Source of the DNA: Roseovarius nanhaiticus
Lineage (GTDB): Bacteria > Pseudomonadota > Alphaproteobacteria > Rhodobacterales > Rhodobacteraceae
Direction of reading: 5' to 3'
NCBI RefSeq assembly: GCF_900156535.1
Contig: NZ_FTNV01000001.1
Coordinates: forward strand, 1,364,001 to 1,428,000
DNA: 64,000 nt
The notes beneath the pieces are model-generated. The model was not told the origin of the DNA, did not search any database, and was given only the letters and a program-made list of their open reading frames with translations. The translations under genes were made by a program, and so were the position numbers. Below, in pieces: positions 25,162 to 35,920 of this stretch (position 1 is its first letter; the number at the start of each line of letters is the position of its first letter).

Positions 25162-26070
25162 ATGAAACCTATACCCATTGCTCTGCGCCAGATCGATTAC
25201 GTGATCGCCACCGCGGATACGGGCAGCACGGCCGCCGCTGCGCGTCTGCTCAGCGTCTCGCAGCCCTCGGTGTCGCTGGCCATCACCAAGGTCGAGGCGC
25301 ATCTGGGCCGTGCGCTTTTTGCGCGTGCGGCCGGGCAGGGCGTGGTGCCGACGGCCTTTGGCCGGCAAAAGCTGGGTGAGTTTCGGCAGCTGCGCGCGCG
25401 GGCCGAGCAGACGCTCATGGGGGGCGATCAGAAGAGCGCCGTGATGGATCTCGGCGTCTTTTCGACCCTTGGGCCCAGATATGCGCCGTCGCTGGTGCGC
25501 GGGTTTGAGCAGGCATATCCAGGCGCCCGCGTCCGCCTGCACGAGGGCGATATCGAGACGTTGGCGAGATGGCTGGACGGTGGCCAGATCGACGTGGCGC
25601 TGACCTATGATTTCGCACTTCCCTCGACGTGGGAGGTCATACCCCTTGCCGACGTGCGGCCCTATGGGCTGGTGTGGTCGGGCCATCCCCTGGACGGGCG
25701 GGCGTCTGTCGGGCTGGCCGCGCTCTTGCAAGATCCGCTGGTCCTGATGAACTTGCCGCATAGCCGCGGCTATTTTCTGACGCTGGCGCAGATGAACGGT
25801 GTGACGCCGCGGATCGCCTATGAGACCGGCTCGGTCGAGATGCTCCGCTCGATGGTCGCCAACCGGATGGGGGTGGGCCTGTTGGCGACCGATATCCCCC
25901 ACGGGACAGCCTATGACGGCGGCGGCGTCACACGCCTGCAGCTGACGGGCAATCTGGCATCGCACCGCATTGCGCTGGTCCGATCCAAGGCTCTCCAGAC
26001 CGGTGCGCTGAGTGAGGCGTTCTGCAACCACGCAGCCAGTGCCTTCGCGGGTGAGGGGGTGAGGCCGTAA
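25162..26070 (+). CDS. LysR family regulator of the CoA transferase/TRAP cluster
   Basis: A 302-residue LysR-type regulator with a clear N-terminal helix-turn-helix (RQIDYVIATADTGSTAAAAR, then QPSVSLAITKVEAHLGRALF) and an OxyR/CynR-like effector domain. It is divergent from the CoA transferase gene with an 81-bp gap, so it most likely controls that unit in response to the imported acid or its CoA ester. The gap holds AT-rich ATA repeats typical of a LysR promoter but no perfect dyad. Confidence 0.92.
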   Translation: MKPIPIALRQIDYVIATADTGSTAAAARLLSVSQPSVSLAITKVEAHLGRALFARAAGQGVVPTAFGRQKLGEFRQLRARAEQTLMGGDQKSAVMDLGVFSTLGPRYAPSLVRGFEQAYPGARVRLHEGDIETLARWLDGGQIDVALTYDFALPSTWEVIPLADVRPYGLVWSGHPLDGRASVGLAALLQDPLVLMNLPHSRGYFLTLAQMNGVTPRIAYETGSVEMLRSMVANRMGVGLLATDIPHGTAYDGGGVTRLQLTGNLASHRIALVRSKALQTGALSEAFCNHAASAFAGEGVRP

Positions 26071-26358
26071 CCCCGCCGAAATCGGGCTCCGCAGCCGGAG
26101 GGGCTTGTGCGCTGGGCAGGCTGCCCACACCCTCTCGACCTCCGCGCCAGAGAAACATTGACGAAAGCGCGTTTCGATGGCTCGCCGGTATTGGCCCCCC
26201 GGCCTCTAACCGTTGTCACGAATGCGAGGCAGGGCGCCAAGCCTTGGCCCGGCCCTGCCGTGATGAGGGCCGTCTTAACGCGTGACAAACCGCATTTACG
26301 CCCCCAAGCTTGGGCCTTTTCGCAGCTGTCCAACGTTCTCCGATTCTATAGGTAGCCT

Positions 26359-27264
26359 ATGCAATCTCCTCTCCCTTCTCTGCGCGCGCTACAGGCTTTC
26401 GAGAGTTTCGGGCGTCTCGGGTCAGTGACGGCAGCGGCGCGCGAGTTGGGCGTGACGGCGGGCGCGATCAGCCAGCAAATCAAGCTCCTCGAAGCGCAGC
26501 TGAAGATGCCGCTCATCATGAAGGACGGTCGCCGCGCGTCGCTTGCGCCCGGCGCGCATGCGTATCATGAGTTGTTGACGTCGGGCTTTGACAAGCTGCG
26601 CCAAGCGCAGGGCTTGCTGACCGAGCGCATGGAAGACCGGGAGGTCAAGATTTCTGGCCTGCCGACCTTGCTGCTCAAATGGCTCAATCCGCGTCTGAAT
26701 CGCTTTGGCGCGCCGCAAGGGTCGGTGTCTTTCCGACTGGAGGCGACGCATGTCGAGCCAGAGCCACAATTCCTGAACCGCATGTTTCGGCTGACCTACG
26801 GCGCGGCATCCGAGGCACATCCGCATCGCCGCGCGCTTTTTCATGACGTGTGTTTTCCGGTCTGTTCGCCCGATTTCCTGGCGCGCCACCCGGAGGCCGC
26901 AAGGCCCGAATGCATGGGCACGTTGCCATGGATCGATATCGATTGGGGCCCGGCCTATGCCAGCATCCCGCGCCTTGGAGATTGGCTGAGCGCGCAGGGT
27001 GTGCCCGTCCCGCGCGACAAGCCGCTATCGGTGCATTCGCTCTCGAGCTCCGCGCTGGAGGCGGCGGCAGGCGGGCACGGCATTGCGCTGGCGCAGCACT
27101 CTTTCGTGTCGGTGGATCTGCGCCTCGGGCGCCTCGTCCAGTTGTCCAGCGCCGTCATCCCGATGCCCGAACCTTACCATATCTGCTGGGCGCCGGGCCT
27201 GCTTGAAAACGAGGTCGCGCGCGCGTTCTTGAACTGGATCCTGTCCGAGGCGCGAGGCGATTAG
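26359..27264 (+). CDS. LysR family regulator, GcvA/AmpR branch
   Basis: A 301-residue regulator. The opening LPSLRALQAFESFGRLGSVTA and AGAISQQIKLLEAQL are characteristic of GcvA-like LysR proteins. It lies 107 bp upstream of the Rieske oxygenase gene on the same strand and may control it. The 288-bp gap before it (26071-26358) has no gene; it contains the 12-bp palindrome CCCAAGCTTGGG at 26303-26314 followed by CCTTTT. Confidence 0.92.
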   Translation: MQSPLPSLRALQAFESFGRLGSVTAAARELGVTAGAISQQIKLLEAQLKMPLIMKDGRRASLAPGAHAYHELLTSGFDKLRQAQGLLTERMEDREVKISGLPTLLLKWLNPRLNRFGAPQGSVSFRLEATHVEPEPQFLNRMFRLTYGAASEAHPHRRALFHDVCFPVCSPDFLARHPEAARPECMGTLPWIDIDWGPAYASIPRLGDWLSAQGVPVPRDKPLSVHSLSSSALEAAAGGHGIALAQHSFVSVDLRLGRLVQLSSAVIPMPEPYHICWAPGLLENEVARAFLNWILSEARGD

Positions 27265-27371
27265 CGCAGAAAACCTAAACAGTCGCGTTGCATATCGGCA
27301 TTTATTTCCGCGTCGACTTCCTTATAGATCGACCAATCCCAGCCATCCGCACCGCAGTCAGGAGATCTTCG

Positions 27372-28412
27372 ATGTTTTTGAAAAACGCATGGTACGTCGC
27401 CGCATGGAGCGACGAGATCGTCGGCGCGCTTCAGCAGGTCAAGGTGCTGGGTGAGAAGATCTGCATGTTCCGAAACTCCGAGGGCGAAGTCATCGCCATG
27501 GAGGATGCCTGTCCGCATCGCAAGCTGCCGCTGAGCAAGGGGCGCATCAAGGATGACAATGTCGAATGCGGCTATCACGGCCTGACCTTCGATTGCGCGG
27601 GTCAATGCGTCTGGGCGCCGGGCGGCGGTCGCATCCCCTCGGCGGCGCGCGTGCGGCCATATCCGGTGCATGAAAAGTATGGTCTGATCTGGATCTGGAT
27701 GGGCAATGCCGCCATCGCCGACCCCGAGGACATCATCGACATTCCGAATTTCGACAGCCCCGACTGGGGCATGAATCGCGGCGCGGCAATGGAGCTGAAC
27801 TGCAACTATCTGCTGATGTGCGACAACCTGCTGGACCCGACGCATGTCACCTGGGTCCACGAATCGTCCTTCGCCTCGGCCCAGACCAAGGATGCGCCGC
27901 TACGTGTGACCAAGACCGATACGGGTATCATCGTGCATCGCTGGATGATGGATCACGAGCCCGCGCCCTTCTACAAGAAGGTCATCGAATTCAACGGAAA
28001 TTGCGACCGTCTCCAGCATTACGAGGTCCGCTATCCCTGCCACGCGCTGATCCGCGCGGTCTTTACGCCGGCGGGGACGGGCGGCCCGGATGGTGGCCTC
28101 CACGAGAACACCTTTGTTATGGACAGCTACAATTTCATGACGCCCACCACCGAGACAGAGACGCGCTATTACTGGTTCCAGCTGCGCAATGTCAGGCCCG
28201 ATGACGAAGAGCTGTCCAAGATGATGAGCGAAGACGTGCGAAGTGCCTTCGAGGAGGACCGCGCGGTGCTGGACCAGGTGCAGATCGGCATGAGCGAGAA
28301 GACGTCACCGCATATCGACCTGCAAATCGACGCGGGCCAGTTGCGTTTTCGCCGTAAACTCGAGGCGATGATCGCCGAAGAGGCCATGGTCGATTCCAAG
28401 CTGAGCCAGTAA
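27372..28412 (+). CDS. Rieske non-haem iron oxygenase, VanA-like
   Basis: Oxygenase component of 346 residues of the vanillate O-demethylase/ N-demethylase branch. Residues 1-110 form the Rieske domain (C-P-H ... C-G-Y-H cluster ligands). The mononuclear iron site is in DNLLDPTHVTWVH, giving the D-x3-D-x2-H-x4-H pattern. ATG 27372 has AGGAG; an upstream in-frame start would add a non-conserved leader. No VanB-type reductase is adjacent, so electrons must come from elsewhere. O- or N-demethylation of an aromatic or betaine is likely, but the substrate is unknown. Confidence 0.93.
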   Translation: MFLKNAWYVAAWSDEIVGALQQVKVLGEKICMFRNSEGEVIAMEDACPHRKLPLSKGRIKDDNVECGYHGLTFDCAGQCVWAPGGGRIPSAARVRPYPVHEKYGLIWIWMGNAAIADPEDIIDIPNFDSPDWGMNRGAAMELNCNYLLMCDNLLDPTHVTWVHESSFASAQTKDAPLRVTKTDTGIIVHRWMMDHEPAPFYKKVIEFNGNCDRLQHYEVRYPCHALIRAVFTPAGTGGPDGGLHENTFVMDSYNFMTPTTETETRYYWFQLRNVRPDDEELSKMMSEDVRSAFEEDRAVLDQVQIGMSEKTSPHIDLQIDAGQLRFRRKLEAMIAEEAMVDSKLSQ

Positions 28413-28713
28413 CAGGGCAAACGGATATCGCGCGCGCGCAAGGCCGTTGGCATGTTGATCTGCGCCTCGCGCTCTGGGCGGCTATCGGCGCCGGACGTCT
28501 CGGTGATGATGCCCCGAGGCTGCTGCCGAAAGCGTGAGTCAGGTTCCTGTCAGCTTCGGTGCGATGACGGATCCGCCTTCGGCCCCCGTATCGCCACGAG
28601 GCGGCATCACGATGCATGACCCAAGCGACCCGCCATGTCATGCAGCGGGCCTTGGTGCGGCCATAAAACTAGATTATAAGCGCATACGCATGAACTTAAG
28701 CGAAGGCCCGTCC
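28413..28713. other. Intergenic region before hutC
   Basis: No gene is supported, although an in-frame extension of hutC is open back to 28534. It should hold the hutC promoter; an AT-rich patch at 28666-28682 is a likely -10 region. No clear copy of the 18-bp operator seen at 35885 and 37898 was found here. Confidence 0.4.
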
Positions 28714-29403
28714 ATGAAAGCCACCTATCGCGAGGTGAAGGCGGATATTCTGTCCAAGATCACCAAGGGCCACTGGGCGCCCGGCAGCCTCATTCCGAAC
28801 GAGGTCGAGCTTGCCGAGAGCTATGGTTGCGCGCGGGCCACAGTCAATCGCGCGATGCGCGAGCTGGCCGATGACGGGCTGATCGAGCGGCGCCGCAAGG
28901 CCGGAACCCGCGTGCGGTCCAGTCCGGTGCGCCAAGCGCGCTTTGACATCCCGCTGGTGCGCCGCGAGATCGAGGACAAGGGCGCCGAATACCGCTATAG
29001 CCTGGCCTCTCGCAGCATCGAAGGGGCGCCGGACTGGTTGCGCGCGCGGCTCCAACTCGAGGCGGGCGCAGAGGCGCTGCACCTTGTTTGCATGCACTAC
29101 GCCGACGGTGACCCCTTCCAGCACGAGGATCGCTGGATCAATCTGGGCGCCTTGCCGCAGGCCGCGGATGCGGATTTCACGCAGACCGGCCCCAATGAAT
29201 GGCTGGTCGCGACCATTCCCTTTTCGACCGCCGAGATCAGCTTTTCCGCGACGCTGGCCGATAGGGCGCTGGCCGAGTATCTGGCCTGCGACACCGGTGC
29301 GCCGCTTTTCACCGTCGAGCGGGCGACGTGGTTCGAGGGGGATGCAAACACCTTCGTCCGGCTCACCTACCGCCCCGGCCACCGGATGACGACGCGCTAT
29401 TGA
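28714..29403 (+). CDS. hutC: HutC, GntR-family histidine utilisation repressor
   Basis: A 229-residue repressor with an N-terminal GntR winged helix (residues 1-70: YREVKADILSKITKGHWAPG, then SYGCARATVNRAMREL) and a C-terminal UTRA ligand domain (about 80-229). HutC proteins release DNA when urocanate binds. ATG 28714 has GAAGG 9 bp upstream; a start at 28690 is possible. It lies beside the complete hut locus, and two near-identical palindromes there (35885, 37898) are its likely operators. Confidence 0.93.
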   Translation: MKATYREVKADILSKITKGHWAPGSLIPNEVELAESYGCARATVNRAMRELADDGLIERRRKAGTRVRSSPVRQARFDIPLVRREIEDKGAEYRYSLASRSIEGAPDWLRARLQLEAGAEALHLVCMHYADGDPFQHEDRWINLGALPQAADADFTQTGPNEWLVATIPFSTAEISFSATLADRALAEYLACDTGAPLFTVERATWFEGDANTFVRLTYRPGHRMTTRY

Positions 29404-29430
29404 GCGCCCTTTGCAATCGAAAGACACGCT

Positions 29431-30570
29431 ATGAGCACCCAATCACTCGCCACCCTGATGACGCCCTGCCTGATCGTCGACGAGGCCAGGATGACGCGCA
29501 ATATCGAGCGTCTCGCGGCCCATGCGGCCAGCCTTGGCGTGCCGCTGCGACCGCACCTGAAGACGGGTAAATCGGTGGAGGTGGCCCGCCGGATGCTGCC
29601 GGGCGGCACCGGGCCTGCGATGGTCTCGACCCTGGCCGAGGCCGAGGTCTTTGCCGCTGCCGGGATCCGCGACATCACCTACGGCGTCGGTATCGCCCTG
29701 AACAAGCTGGACCGCGTTCTGGATCTGCACCGCGCCGGGTGCCGCCTGACGGTCCTTGTCGACTCCGCCGCGCAGGCGCGGGCCGTTGCTGACGCGTCGG
29801 CGCGGGCGGGCATTGCCATCCCGGCGTTGATCGAGATCGACAGCGACGGCCATCGCAGCGGGTTGGTGCCGGATGATCCGGAAATCATCGAGATCGGGCG
29901 CATCCTGCAGGATGGGGGCGCCGAATTGGCGGGTGTCCTCTGCCACGCGGGCCAGAGCTATGGCGCGGTGGGCCGCGCCGCGCAGGCCAAGTTCGCCGAG
30001 GTTGAGCGCACCGCTTTGGTGGCTGCGGCAGAGGCGCTGCGCGGCGCAGGTCTGCCATGCCCGGTGGTCAGCGCAGGGTCGACCCCCACGGCCCATGCCG
30101 CGACGGATCTGACCGGCGTGACCGAGCTGCGCGCGGGCGTTTACGTTTTCTTCGATCTGGTGATGGCGGGCATCGGCGCCTGCGCGGTGGACGACATCGC
30201 GCTTTCGGTTCTGACGACGGTGATCGGGCATCAACCCGCGCGCGGCTCGATCATGATCGATGCGGGCTGGATGGCGCTGTCGCGCGATCGTGGCACGGCG
30301 GCGCAGGAGTTGGATCAAGGCTATGGCCTGGTCTGTGACGAGGCGGGGCGCCCGATCCCCGATCTGATCGTCACCCAGACCAGTCAGGAGCATGGAACGA
30401 TTGCCGCGCGCCCCGGCTCGGACGCGGCCATGCCGGACCTGCCCATCGGCACGCGCCTGCGCATCTTGCCGAACCATGCCTGCGCAACGGCATCGCAGCA
30501 TGGCGAGTATCACGTCATCCCGAAGGATGGCGGACCACTGATGGAATGGCCGCGTTTCGGCGGCTGGTAG
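29431..30570 (+). CDS. D-threonine aldolase / D-serine dehydratase-like PLP enzyme
   Basis: A 379-residue fold-type III PLP enzyme. The PLP lysine is in RPHLKTGK near residue 45, the alanine-racemase-type barrel covers about 10-250, and the C-terminal PNHACAT motif is the zinc/metal-binding H-x-C of the DSD1/D-threonine aldolase family. It acts on D-amino acids or 3-hydroxy-amino acids such as D-threonine, D-serine or 3-hydroxyaspartate; which one is not clear. It starts 27 bp after hutC, so is probably co-transcribed, an unusual companion for histidine genes. Confidence 0.88.
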   Translation: MSTQSLATLMTPCLIVDEARMTRNIERLAAHAASLGVPLRPHLKTGKSVEVARRMLPGGTGPAMVSTLAEAEVFAAAGIRDITYGVGIALNKLDRVLDLHRAGCRLTVLVDSAAQARAVADASARAGIAIPALIEIDSDGHRSGLVPDDPEIIEIGRILQDGGAELAGVLCHAGQSYGAVGRAAQAKFAEVERTALVAAAEALRGAGLPCPVVSAGSTPTAHAATDLTGVTELRAGVYVFFDLVMAGIGACAVDDIALSVLTTVIGHQPARGSIMIDAGWMALSRDRGTAAQELDQGYGLVCDEAGRPIPDLIVTQTSQEHGTIAARPGSDAAMPDLPIGTRLRILPNHACATASQHGEYHVIPKDGGPLMEWPRFGGW

Positions 30571-30576
30571 TGGGGG

Positions 30577-30605
30577 CGCCGCCGGGCCTTTATGGACCGG
30601 CGGCG
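30577..30605. terminator. Bidirectional hairpin between convergent genes
   Basis: Perfect 9-bp stem CGCCGCCGG / CCGGCGGCG with an 11-nt loop, in the 43-bp gap between the D-amino-acid enzyme and hutU ends. Confidence 0.6.
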
Positions 30606-30613
30606 AAAGCGCA

Positions 30614-32281
30614 TCAGAGGATGCCGGGCAGGTTCAGCCCCTGCTCGCGGGCGCAGTCCAGCGCCTCCTCATAACCCGCATCGGCATGGCGCATGACGCC
30701 GGTCGCCGGATCGTTCCAGAGGACACGCGCGATGCGGCGGTCGGCATCCTCGCTACCGTCACAGCAGATCACCATGCCGGAATGCTGGCTAAAGCCCATG
30801 CCGACGCCGCCGCCATGGTGGAGCGACACCCAGGTCGCGCCCGACGCTGTATTGAGCAGCGCATTGAGCAGCGGCCAGTCGGATACGGCGTCGCTGCCAT
30901 CCTTCATCGCCTCCGTCTCGCGGTTTGGCGATGCGACCGAACCGCTGTCGAGGTGGTCGCGGCCGATCACGATAGGCGCGCTCAGCTCGCCATTGCGGAC
31001 CATCTCGTTGAAGGCGAGGCCCAGCTTGTGACGCACCCCGAGGCCGACCCAGCAGATGCGCGCCGGAAGACCCTGGAAACTGATCCGCTCGCGCGCCATA
31101 TCGAGCCAGTTGTGCAGATGCGTGTCCTCCGACAGGATCTCCTTCACCTTGGCGTCGGTCTTGTAGATATCCTCGGGATCACCCGAGAGGGCGGCCCAGC
31201 GGAAGGGGCCGATGCCGCGGCAGAAAAGCGGGCGAATATAGGCGGGGACGAATCCCGGGAAGGCAAAGGCATTCTCTAGACCTTCCTCCAGCGCGACCTG
31301 CCGGATGTTGTTGCCGTAATCCAGCGTCGGCACACCTGCGTTCCAGAAATCGACCATCGCGGCGACATGCACCTTCATGCTGGCGCGGGCGGCTTTCTCG
31401 ACGGCCTTGGGATCGCTCTCGCGCTTGTCGCGCCACTGGGCCATCGTCCAGCCCTGCGGCAGGTAGCCATTGACCGGATCATGCGCACTGGTCTGGTCGG
31501 TGACGATATCGGGATGCACGCCGCGCCTGACCAACTCGGGGAAGACATCGGCGGCATTGCCCAGCAGCGCAACCGATTTCGCCTCGCCCGCCTTGGTCCA
31601 GCGGTCGATCATTTCCAGCGCCTCGTCCAACGTCTGGGCCTTTTCATCGACATAGCGGGTGCGCAGGCGGAAATCGATGCTGTCGGGATTGCACTCGACC
31701 GCGAGGCAGCAGGCGCCGGCCATGACGGCGGCCAGCGGCTGCGCGCCGCCCATGCCGCCAAGTCCGCCGGTCAGGATCCATTTGCCGGTCAGATCGCCAT
31801 CATAGTGCTGGCGGCCCGCCTCGACGAATGTCTCGTAGGTGCCCTGAACGATGCCTTGGCTGCCGATATAGATCCACGATCCGGCGGTCATCTGGCCGTA
31901 CATCGCCAGACCCTTCTTATCCAGTTCGTTGAAATGGTCCCAGGTCGCCCAATGCGGCACCAAGTTGCTGTTGGCGATCAGAACGCGCGGCGCGTCCTTG
32001 TGCGTCTGGAAGACGCCCACGGGCTTGCCCGATTGCACCAGCAGCGTCTGATCCTCTTCGAGATCCTTGAGGCTGGCCACGATGGTGTCGAAATCGTCCC
32101 ACGTGCGCGCGGCGCGCCCGATGCCGCCATAAACGACGAGCTCGTGCGGGTTTTCGGCCACGTCGGGATGCAGGTTGTTCATCAGCATCCGCATGGGCGC
32201 TTCGGTCATCCAGCTCTTGGCTGTGATCTCGCTGCCGGTCGCGGGATAGATGTCGCGGGTGTTCTTGCGGGGATTGCTCAT
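30614..32281 (-). CDS. hutU: Urocanate hydratase
   Basis: Second enzyme of histidine breakdown; adds water to urocanate using bound NAD+ to give 4-imidazolone-5-propanoate. The product has 555 residues, the standard length. Conserved features include [20 protein letters not shown] near the N-terminus and [18 protein letters not shown], the NAD-binding segment, at about 170. It is the last gene of hutIHGU and overlaps hutG by 4 bp. Confidence 0.98.
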   Translation of the reverse strand: MSNPRKNTRDIYPATGSEITAKSWMTEAPMRMLMNNLHPDVAENPHELVVYGGIGRAARTWDDFDTIVASLKDLEEDQTLLVQSGKPVGVFQTHKDAPRVLIANSNLVPHWATWDHFNELDKKGLAMYGQMTAGSWIYIGSQGIVQGTYETFVEAGRQHYDGDLTGKWILTGGLGGMGGAQPLAAVMAGACCLAVECNPDSIDFRLRTRYVDEKAQTLDEALEMIDRWTKAGEAKSVALLGNAADVFPELVRRGVHPDIVTDQTSAHDPVNGYLPQGWTMAQWRDKRESDPKAVEKAARASMKVHVAAMVDFWNAGVPTLDYGNNIRQVALEEGLENAFAFPGFVPAYIRPLFCRGIGPFRWAALSGDPEDIYKTDAKVKEILSEDTHLHNWLDMARERISFQGLPARICWVGLGVRHKLGLAFNEMVRNGELSAPIVIGRDHLDSGSVASPNRETEAMKDGSDAVSDWPLLNALLNTASGATWVSLHHGGGVGMGFSQHSGMVICCDGSEDADRRIARVLWNDPATGVMRHADAGYEEALDCAREQGLNLPGIL

Positions 32282-33090
32282 GAGATGCCTCCGGGCGTGA
32301 GTTTTGCGATAAGGGCCGGATCGGCCAGTTGGGTCAGAATGTCCTTGAGGGGGCGGCGCAGGCGCTCGGCCTTGGCGCTGTCATAGCTCCAGGGCGGGGC
32401 TTCGGCGCTCAGATAGGTCGCTTGCGACAGTTCCATCTGGATGGCATGCATGCCGTGCGTGGGCTGGCCATAGTGACGCGTCGTCCAGCCGCCCTTGAAA
32501 CGGCCGTTGAGAACGCTGCTATATCCTTCGGCAGCATTGCAAACGTCCTGGACAATGGCTTCGATCGCGGGATCGCAGGTGGCGCCCATATTTGTGCCGA
32601 TGCTGAAATCGGGCAGCACGCCGTCAAAAAGAAACGGAATTTCCGAGCGGATCGAGTGGCAGTCATAGAGGATCGCGATGCCGTGGATCGCCTTCACCCG
32701 CTCCATCTCGGCTTGAAGGGCCGCGTGGTAGGGCGCGTGATAGCTCAGGCGGCGCTCTTCGATCTCGTCCGTGTCGGGCGCGCGGTCCCAGATGTCATGC
32801 CCGTCGAAATCGGTCAGCGGCACGAGGCCGGTGGTGTTCTGACCGGGATAGAGCGACGCGCCCGACGGGTCGCGATTGGCGTCGATCACATAGCGGTGGA
32901 AGGTCGCCTGCACCGTGGTGGCGCCGGACAGCAGCCCGTCATAGAGCCGCTCGATATGCCAATCGGTATCGTCGAGGCCGCGGCCCCGCTCGTTCAGATC
33001 CGCCATGATGGCGTCCGGCACATGGGTGCCGGTATGCGGAAGGCCCAGCACCACGGGGCTGTCGCCGCGCGCGACCTCGACCGGGATCAT
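32278..33090 (-). CDS. hutG: N-formylglutamate deformylase
   Basis: Final step of the five-enzyme route: N-formyl-L-glutamate to glutamate and formate. A 270-residue FGase-family zinc hydrolase; conserved features are [14 protein letters not shown] near the N-terminus, [10 protein letters not shown] at about 140 and TRHYGQP near 205. It overlaps hutH upstream and hutU downstream by 4 bp each. Its presence with hutF shows the formylglutamate route rather than direct formiminoglutamate hydrolysis. Confidence 0.96.
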   Translation of the reverse strand: MIPVEVARGDSPVVLGLPHTGTHVPDAIMADLNERGRGLDDTDWHIERLYDGLLSGATTVQATFHRYVIDANRDPSGASLYPGQNTTGLVPLTDFDGHDIWDRAPDTDEIEERRLSYHAPYHAALQAEMERVKAIHGIAILYDCHSIRSEIPFLFDGVLPDFSIGTNMGATCDPAIEAIVQDVCNAAEGYSSVLNGRFKGGWTTRHYGQPTHGMHAIQMELSQATYLSAEAPPWSYDSAKAERLRRPLKDILTQLADPALIAKLTPGGIS

Positions 33091-34625
33091 GCGCCCAGCT
33101 CCGGCATCGGGGTATCTGCCGCCTCGATGACGGCGCCCGTGGCGATCATCTGCGCCGCGCGCTCCAGATCGGGGGCCATGTAGCGGTCATCGCCCAGCGT
33201 CTCGACCTCTTGCCGGACACGCGCGACAACGCGGGCGAGCGGCTCGCTGGTGGTTAACGGTGCGCGGAAATCGACGCCCTGCGCCGCGCAAAGAAGTTCC
33301 ACCCCGAGGATGCGGGTGAGGTTGTCCAGCATCGGCATCAGGCGCCGCGCGCCGTGCGCCGCCATGCTCACGTGATCCTCCTGATTGGCGGAAGTGGGCG
33401 TGCTGTCGGTAACGCACGGGTTGGCCAGATGCTTGTTCTCGCTCATCAATGCGGCGGTTGTGACTTCGGCGATCATATAGCCCGAATTCAGCCCCGGACG
33501 CGGCGTCAGGAAGGCAGGCAGATCGTGGCTGAGCACCGGATCGACGATCAGCGCGACGCGGCGCTGGGCGATGGCGCCGATCTCGGCCACAGCCAGCGCG
33601 ATCATGTCGGCGGCAAAGCCGACCGGCTCGGCATGAAAGTTACCGCCTGAGACGATCAGATCCGCCTCGGTCAGCACAAGCGGATTGTCCGTTGCTGCGT
33701 TCGCCTCGATTTCCAGCGTTCGCGCGGCCTGGCGCAGCACATCCATCGCGGCGCCCGTCACCTGCGGCTGGCAGCGGATGCAATAGGGATCCTGCACGCG
33801 CGCGTCGCCGTCCACATGGCTCTCGCGGATCTCGGAGCCGTCCAAGAGCGCGCGCATCGCCTCGCCTGCCTCGATCTGGCCGCGATGGCCGCGCAGGCTG
33901 TGGATCTCGGGCTGCAGGGGTGCGGTCGAGCCCATGATGGCGTCCGTCGAGAGCGCGGATGTGACCAGCGCCGAATGCGCCGCGCGCCATGCGCCGAACA
34001 GGCCCGCCAGCGCAAAGGCGGTGGAGAATTGCGTGCCGTTGATCAGCGCCAGCCCCTCTTTTGGGCCAAGCTCAATCGGGCTCAGACCGGCCGCGGCCAG
34101 CGCCTTGTCGCCGGGCATCACATCGCCGCCGAATTCCGCCTCGCCATGGCCCATCATGACGGCCGCCATATGCGCCAGCGGCGCCAGATCGCCCGACGCC
34201 CCGACCGAGCCCTGGGCCGGGATCTGGGGCGTCACGCCCTTGTCCAGCATCGCTTCGATCAGATGTGTCAGCTCGAGCCGCACGCCCGACGCGCCGCGTC
34301 CGAGGCTGAGCAGCTTGAGCGCCATCAGCAGCCGCGCCATGCGGCGCGGAATGGCCGGACCGACGCCGCAGCAATGCGACAGGATCAGGTTGCGCTGCAG
34401 CGTGGCCGTATCCTCGGACGCAATCTTGACCGAGGCCAGCTTGCCAAAGCCGGTATTGACGCCATAGACGGCATCGGTTCCGGCGACGGCGCGGGCGATG
34501 CGCGCATGGGCGCGCTCGATATCCGGGTGGCACGCGGGATCGAGCCGCACGGCGGCCTCGCTCCAATAGATCTGCGCCAGATGGTCCAGCGTCACGGCGC
34601 CGGGCGTCAGGGTAAGCGTGGTCAC
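33087..34625 (-). CDS. hutH: Histidine ammonia-lyase
   Basis: First step of the pathway: histidine to urocanate and ammonia. The 512-residue product contains the ASG triad (143-145, in [14 protein letters not shown]) that forms the MIO electrophile. The GTG at 34625 is the start: GGAGG stands 7 bp upstream and it overlaps the hutI stop as GTGA. The longer open frame upstream is out-of-frame hutI sequence. Confidence 0.97.
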   Translation of the reverse strand: MTTLTLTPGAVTLDHLAQIYWSEAAVRLDPACHPDIERAHARIARAVAGTDAVYGVNTGFGKLASVKIASEDTATLQRNLILSHCCGVGPAIPRRMARLLMALKLLSLGRGASGVRLELTHLIEAMLDKGVTPQIPAQGSVGASGDLAPLAHMAAVMMGHGEAEFGGDVMPGDKALAAAGLSPIELGPKEGLALINGTQFSTAFALAGLFGAWRAAHSALVTSALSTDAIMGSTAPLQPEIHSLRGHRGQIEAGEAMRALLDGSEIRESHVDGDARVQDPYCIRCQPQVTGAAMDVLRQAARTLEIEANAATDNPLVLTEADLIVSGGNFHAEPVGFAADMIALAVAEIGAIAQRRVALIVDPVLSHDLPAFLTPRPGLNSGYMIAEVTTAALMSENKHLANPCVTDSTPTSANQEDHVSMAAHGARRLMPMLDNLTRILGVELLCAAQGVDFRAPLTTSEPLARVVARVRQEVETLGDDRYMAPDLERAAQMIATGAVIEAADTPMPELGA

Positions 34626-35833
34626 GAAATGCCTCCGAAGATGCGGGAATGAAGCGGGTTGAACCCGATGCGATAGCTCAGCTCGGCGGGTGTCTTGACG
34701 TCCCAGACGGCCAGATCGGCACGCTTGCCCTTGGCGATGGTTCCGCAATCATCCAGCCCCAGTGCGGCGGCGGCATTGCGGGTTGCACCGCTCAGCGCCT
34801 CTTCGGGCGTCATGCGGAAAAGGGTGCAGGCCATGTTCATGGTCAAGAGCAGCGAGGTCAGGGGGGACGAGCCGGGGTTGTTGTCGGTCGCCAGCGCCAT
34901 CGGCACGCCTGCCTTGCGCAAGGCGGCGATGGGCGGGGCCTGGGTCTCGCGGATGGTGTAGAAGGCGCCGGGCAGGATCACGGCAACGGTGCCGGCCTTG
35001 GCCAGCGCGGCGACGCCCGCATCGTCCAGATACTCGATGTGATCTGCCGAGATGGCGCCATGGCCTGCCGCCATGATCGCGCCTCCGAGGTTCGACAGCT
35101 GCTCGGCATGGATCTTGACCGGCAGTCCGAGCTCGCCCGCCACGTCAAAGACCCGGCTGACCTGTTCGGGCGAAAAGGCGATGCCTTCGCAGAAAGCGTC
35201 GACTGCGTCGACCAGCCCTTCGGCATGGGCTTTGCGAAGGGTCGGGATGCAGACCTCGTCTATATAGGCATCGGGGCGGCCCTCGTATTCGGCGGGCACC
35301 GCATGCGCGCCGAGAAACGTGGTGCAGACCCGCACCGGGCGCTCTTCGCCGATGCGGCGCGCGGCGCGCAGCATCCGCAGCTCGGTTTCGGTGTCGAGGC
35401 CATAGCCCGACTTGATTTCCAGCGTGCAGACGCCCTCGGACAGCAGGGTATCGACGCGGGGCAGGGCGTCCGCCACCATCTGGTCCACATCCGCCGCGCG
35501 GGTGGCCTTGACGGTCGAAACGATGCCGCCCCCGGCGCGCGCGACCTCCTCGTAGCTGGCGCCGTTGAGGCGCATCTCGAACTCGCCCGCGCGGTCGCCG
35601 CCATGCACGACGTGGGTGTGGCAGTCGATTAGGCCGGGCGTCACGAGGCGCCCCCCGAGGCTGTGCCCCGCTGTGCCGTCATACCGTGACGGCAGATCCG
35701 CGCGCGGGCCGACCCAGGCGATTCGCGCATCCTTGACGACGATCGCGGCATCTTCGATCAGGCCATAAGCGTCACCCCCCGGCACCATGGTTGCGGCTGT
35801 AAAATCGACGTAAAGGGTGCTGCTATCTGTCAT
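34622..35833 (-). CDS. hutI: Imidazolonepropionase
   Basis: Third step: opens imidazolone propanoate to N-formimino-glutamate. A 403-residue amidohydrolase with metal ligands in the [10 protein letters not shown] motif near residue 75, [12 protein letters not shown] at about 245 and [12 protein letters not shown] at about 320. ATG 35833 begins the normal N-terminus ([11 protein letters not shown]). It is the first gene of hutIHGU and is divergent from hutF; the operator at 35885-35902 lies in the 87-bp gap. Confidence 0.97.
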   Translation of the reverse strand: MTDSSTLYVDFTAATMVPGGDAYGLIEDAAIVVKDARIAWVGPRADLPSRYDGTAGHSLGGRLVTPGLIDCHTHVVHGGDRAGEFEMRLNGASYEEVARAGGGIVSTVKATRAADVDQMVADALPRVDTLLSEGVCTLEIKSGYGLDTETELRMLRAARRIGEERPVRVCTTFLGAHAVPAEYEGRPDAYIDEVCIPTLRKAHAEGLVDAVDAFCEGIAFSPEQVSRVFDVAGELGLPVKIHAEQLSNLGGAIMAAGHGAISADHIEYLDDAGVAALAKAGTVAVILPGAFYTIRETQAPPIAALRKAGVPMALATDNNPGSSPLTSLLLTMNMACTLFRMTPEEALSGATRNAAAALGLDDCGTIAKGKRADLAVWDVKTPAELSYRIGFNPLHSRIFGGIS

Positions 35834-35884
35834 AAACTGTCCGAAATGGCTGAGGTTTCGCTTTGCCTGCGGTGGGTGGATCTG

Positions 35885-35902
35885 TATATGTCTATACATA
35901 AA
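35885..35902. promoter_or_regulatory. HutC-type operator between hutI and hutF
   Basis: TATATGTCTATACATAAA is an 18-bp near-palindrome (7-bp arms, one mismatch). It shares TATGTC-N-A-N-ACATAAAC with the site at 37898, and the inner TGTATA-N4-TATACA is also perfect. Both are next to hut promoters, so one repressor, most likely HutC, should bind both. Confidence 0.75.
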
Positions 35903-35920
35903 CTTTCGAAAGGCAGTCAA

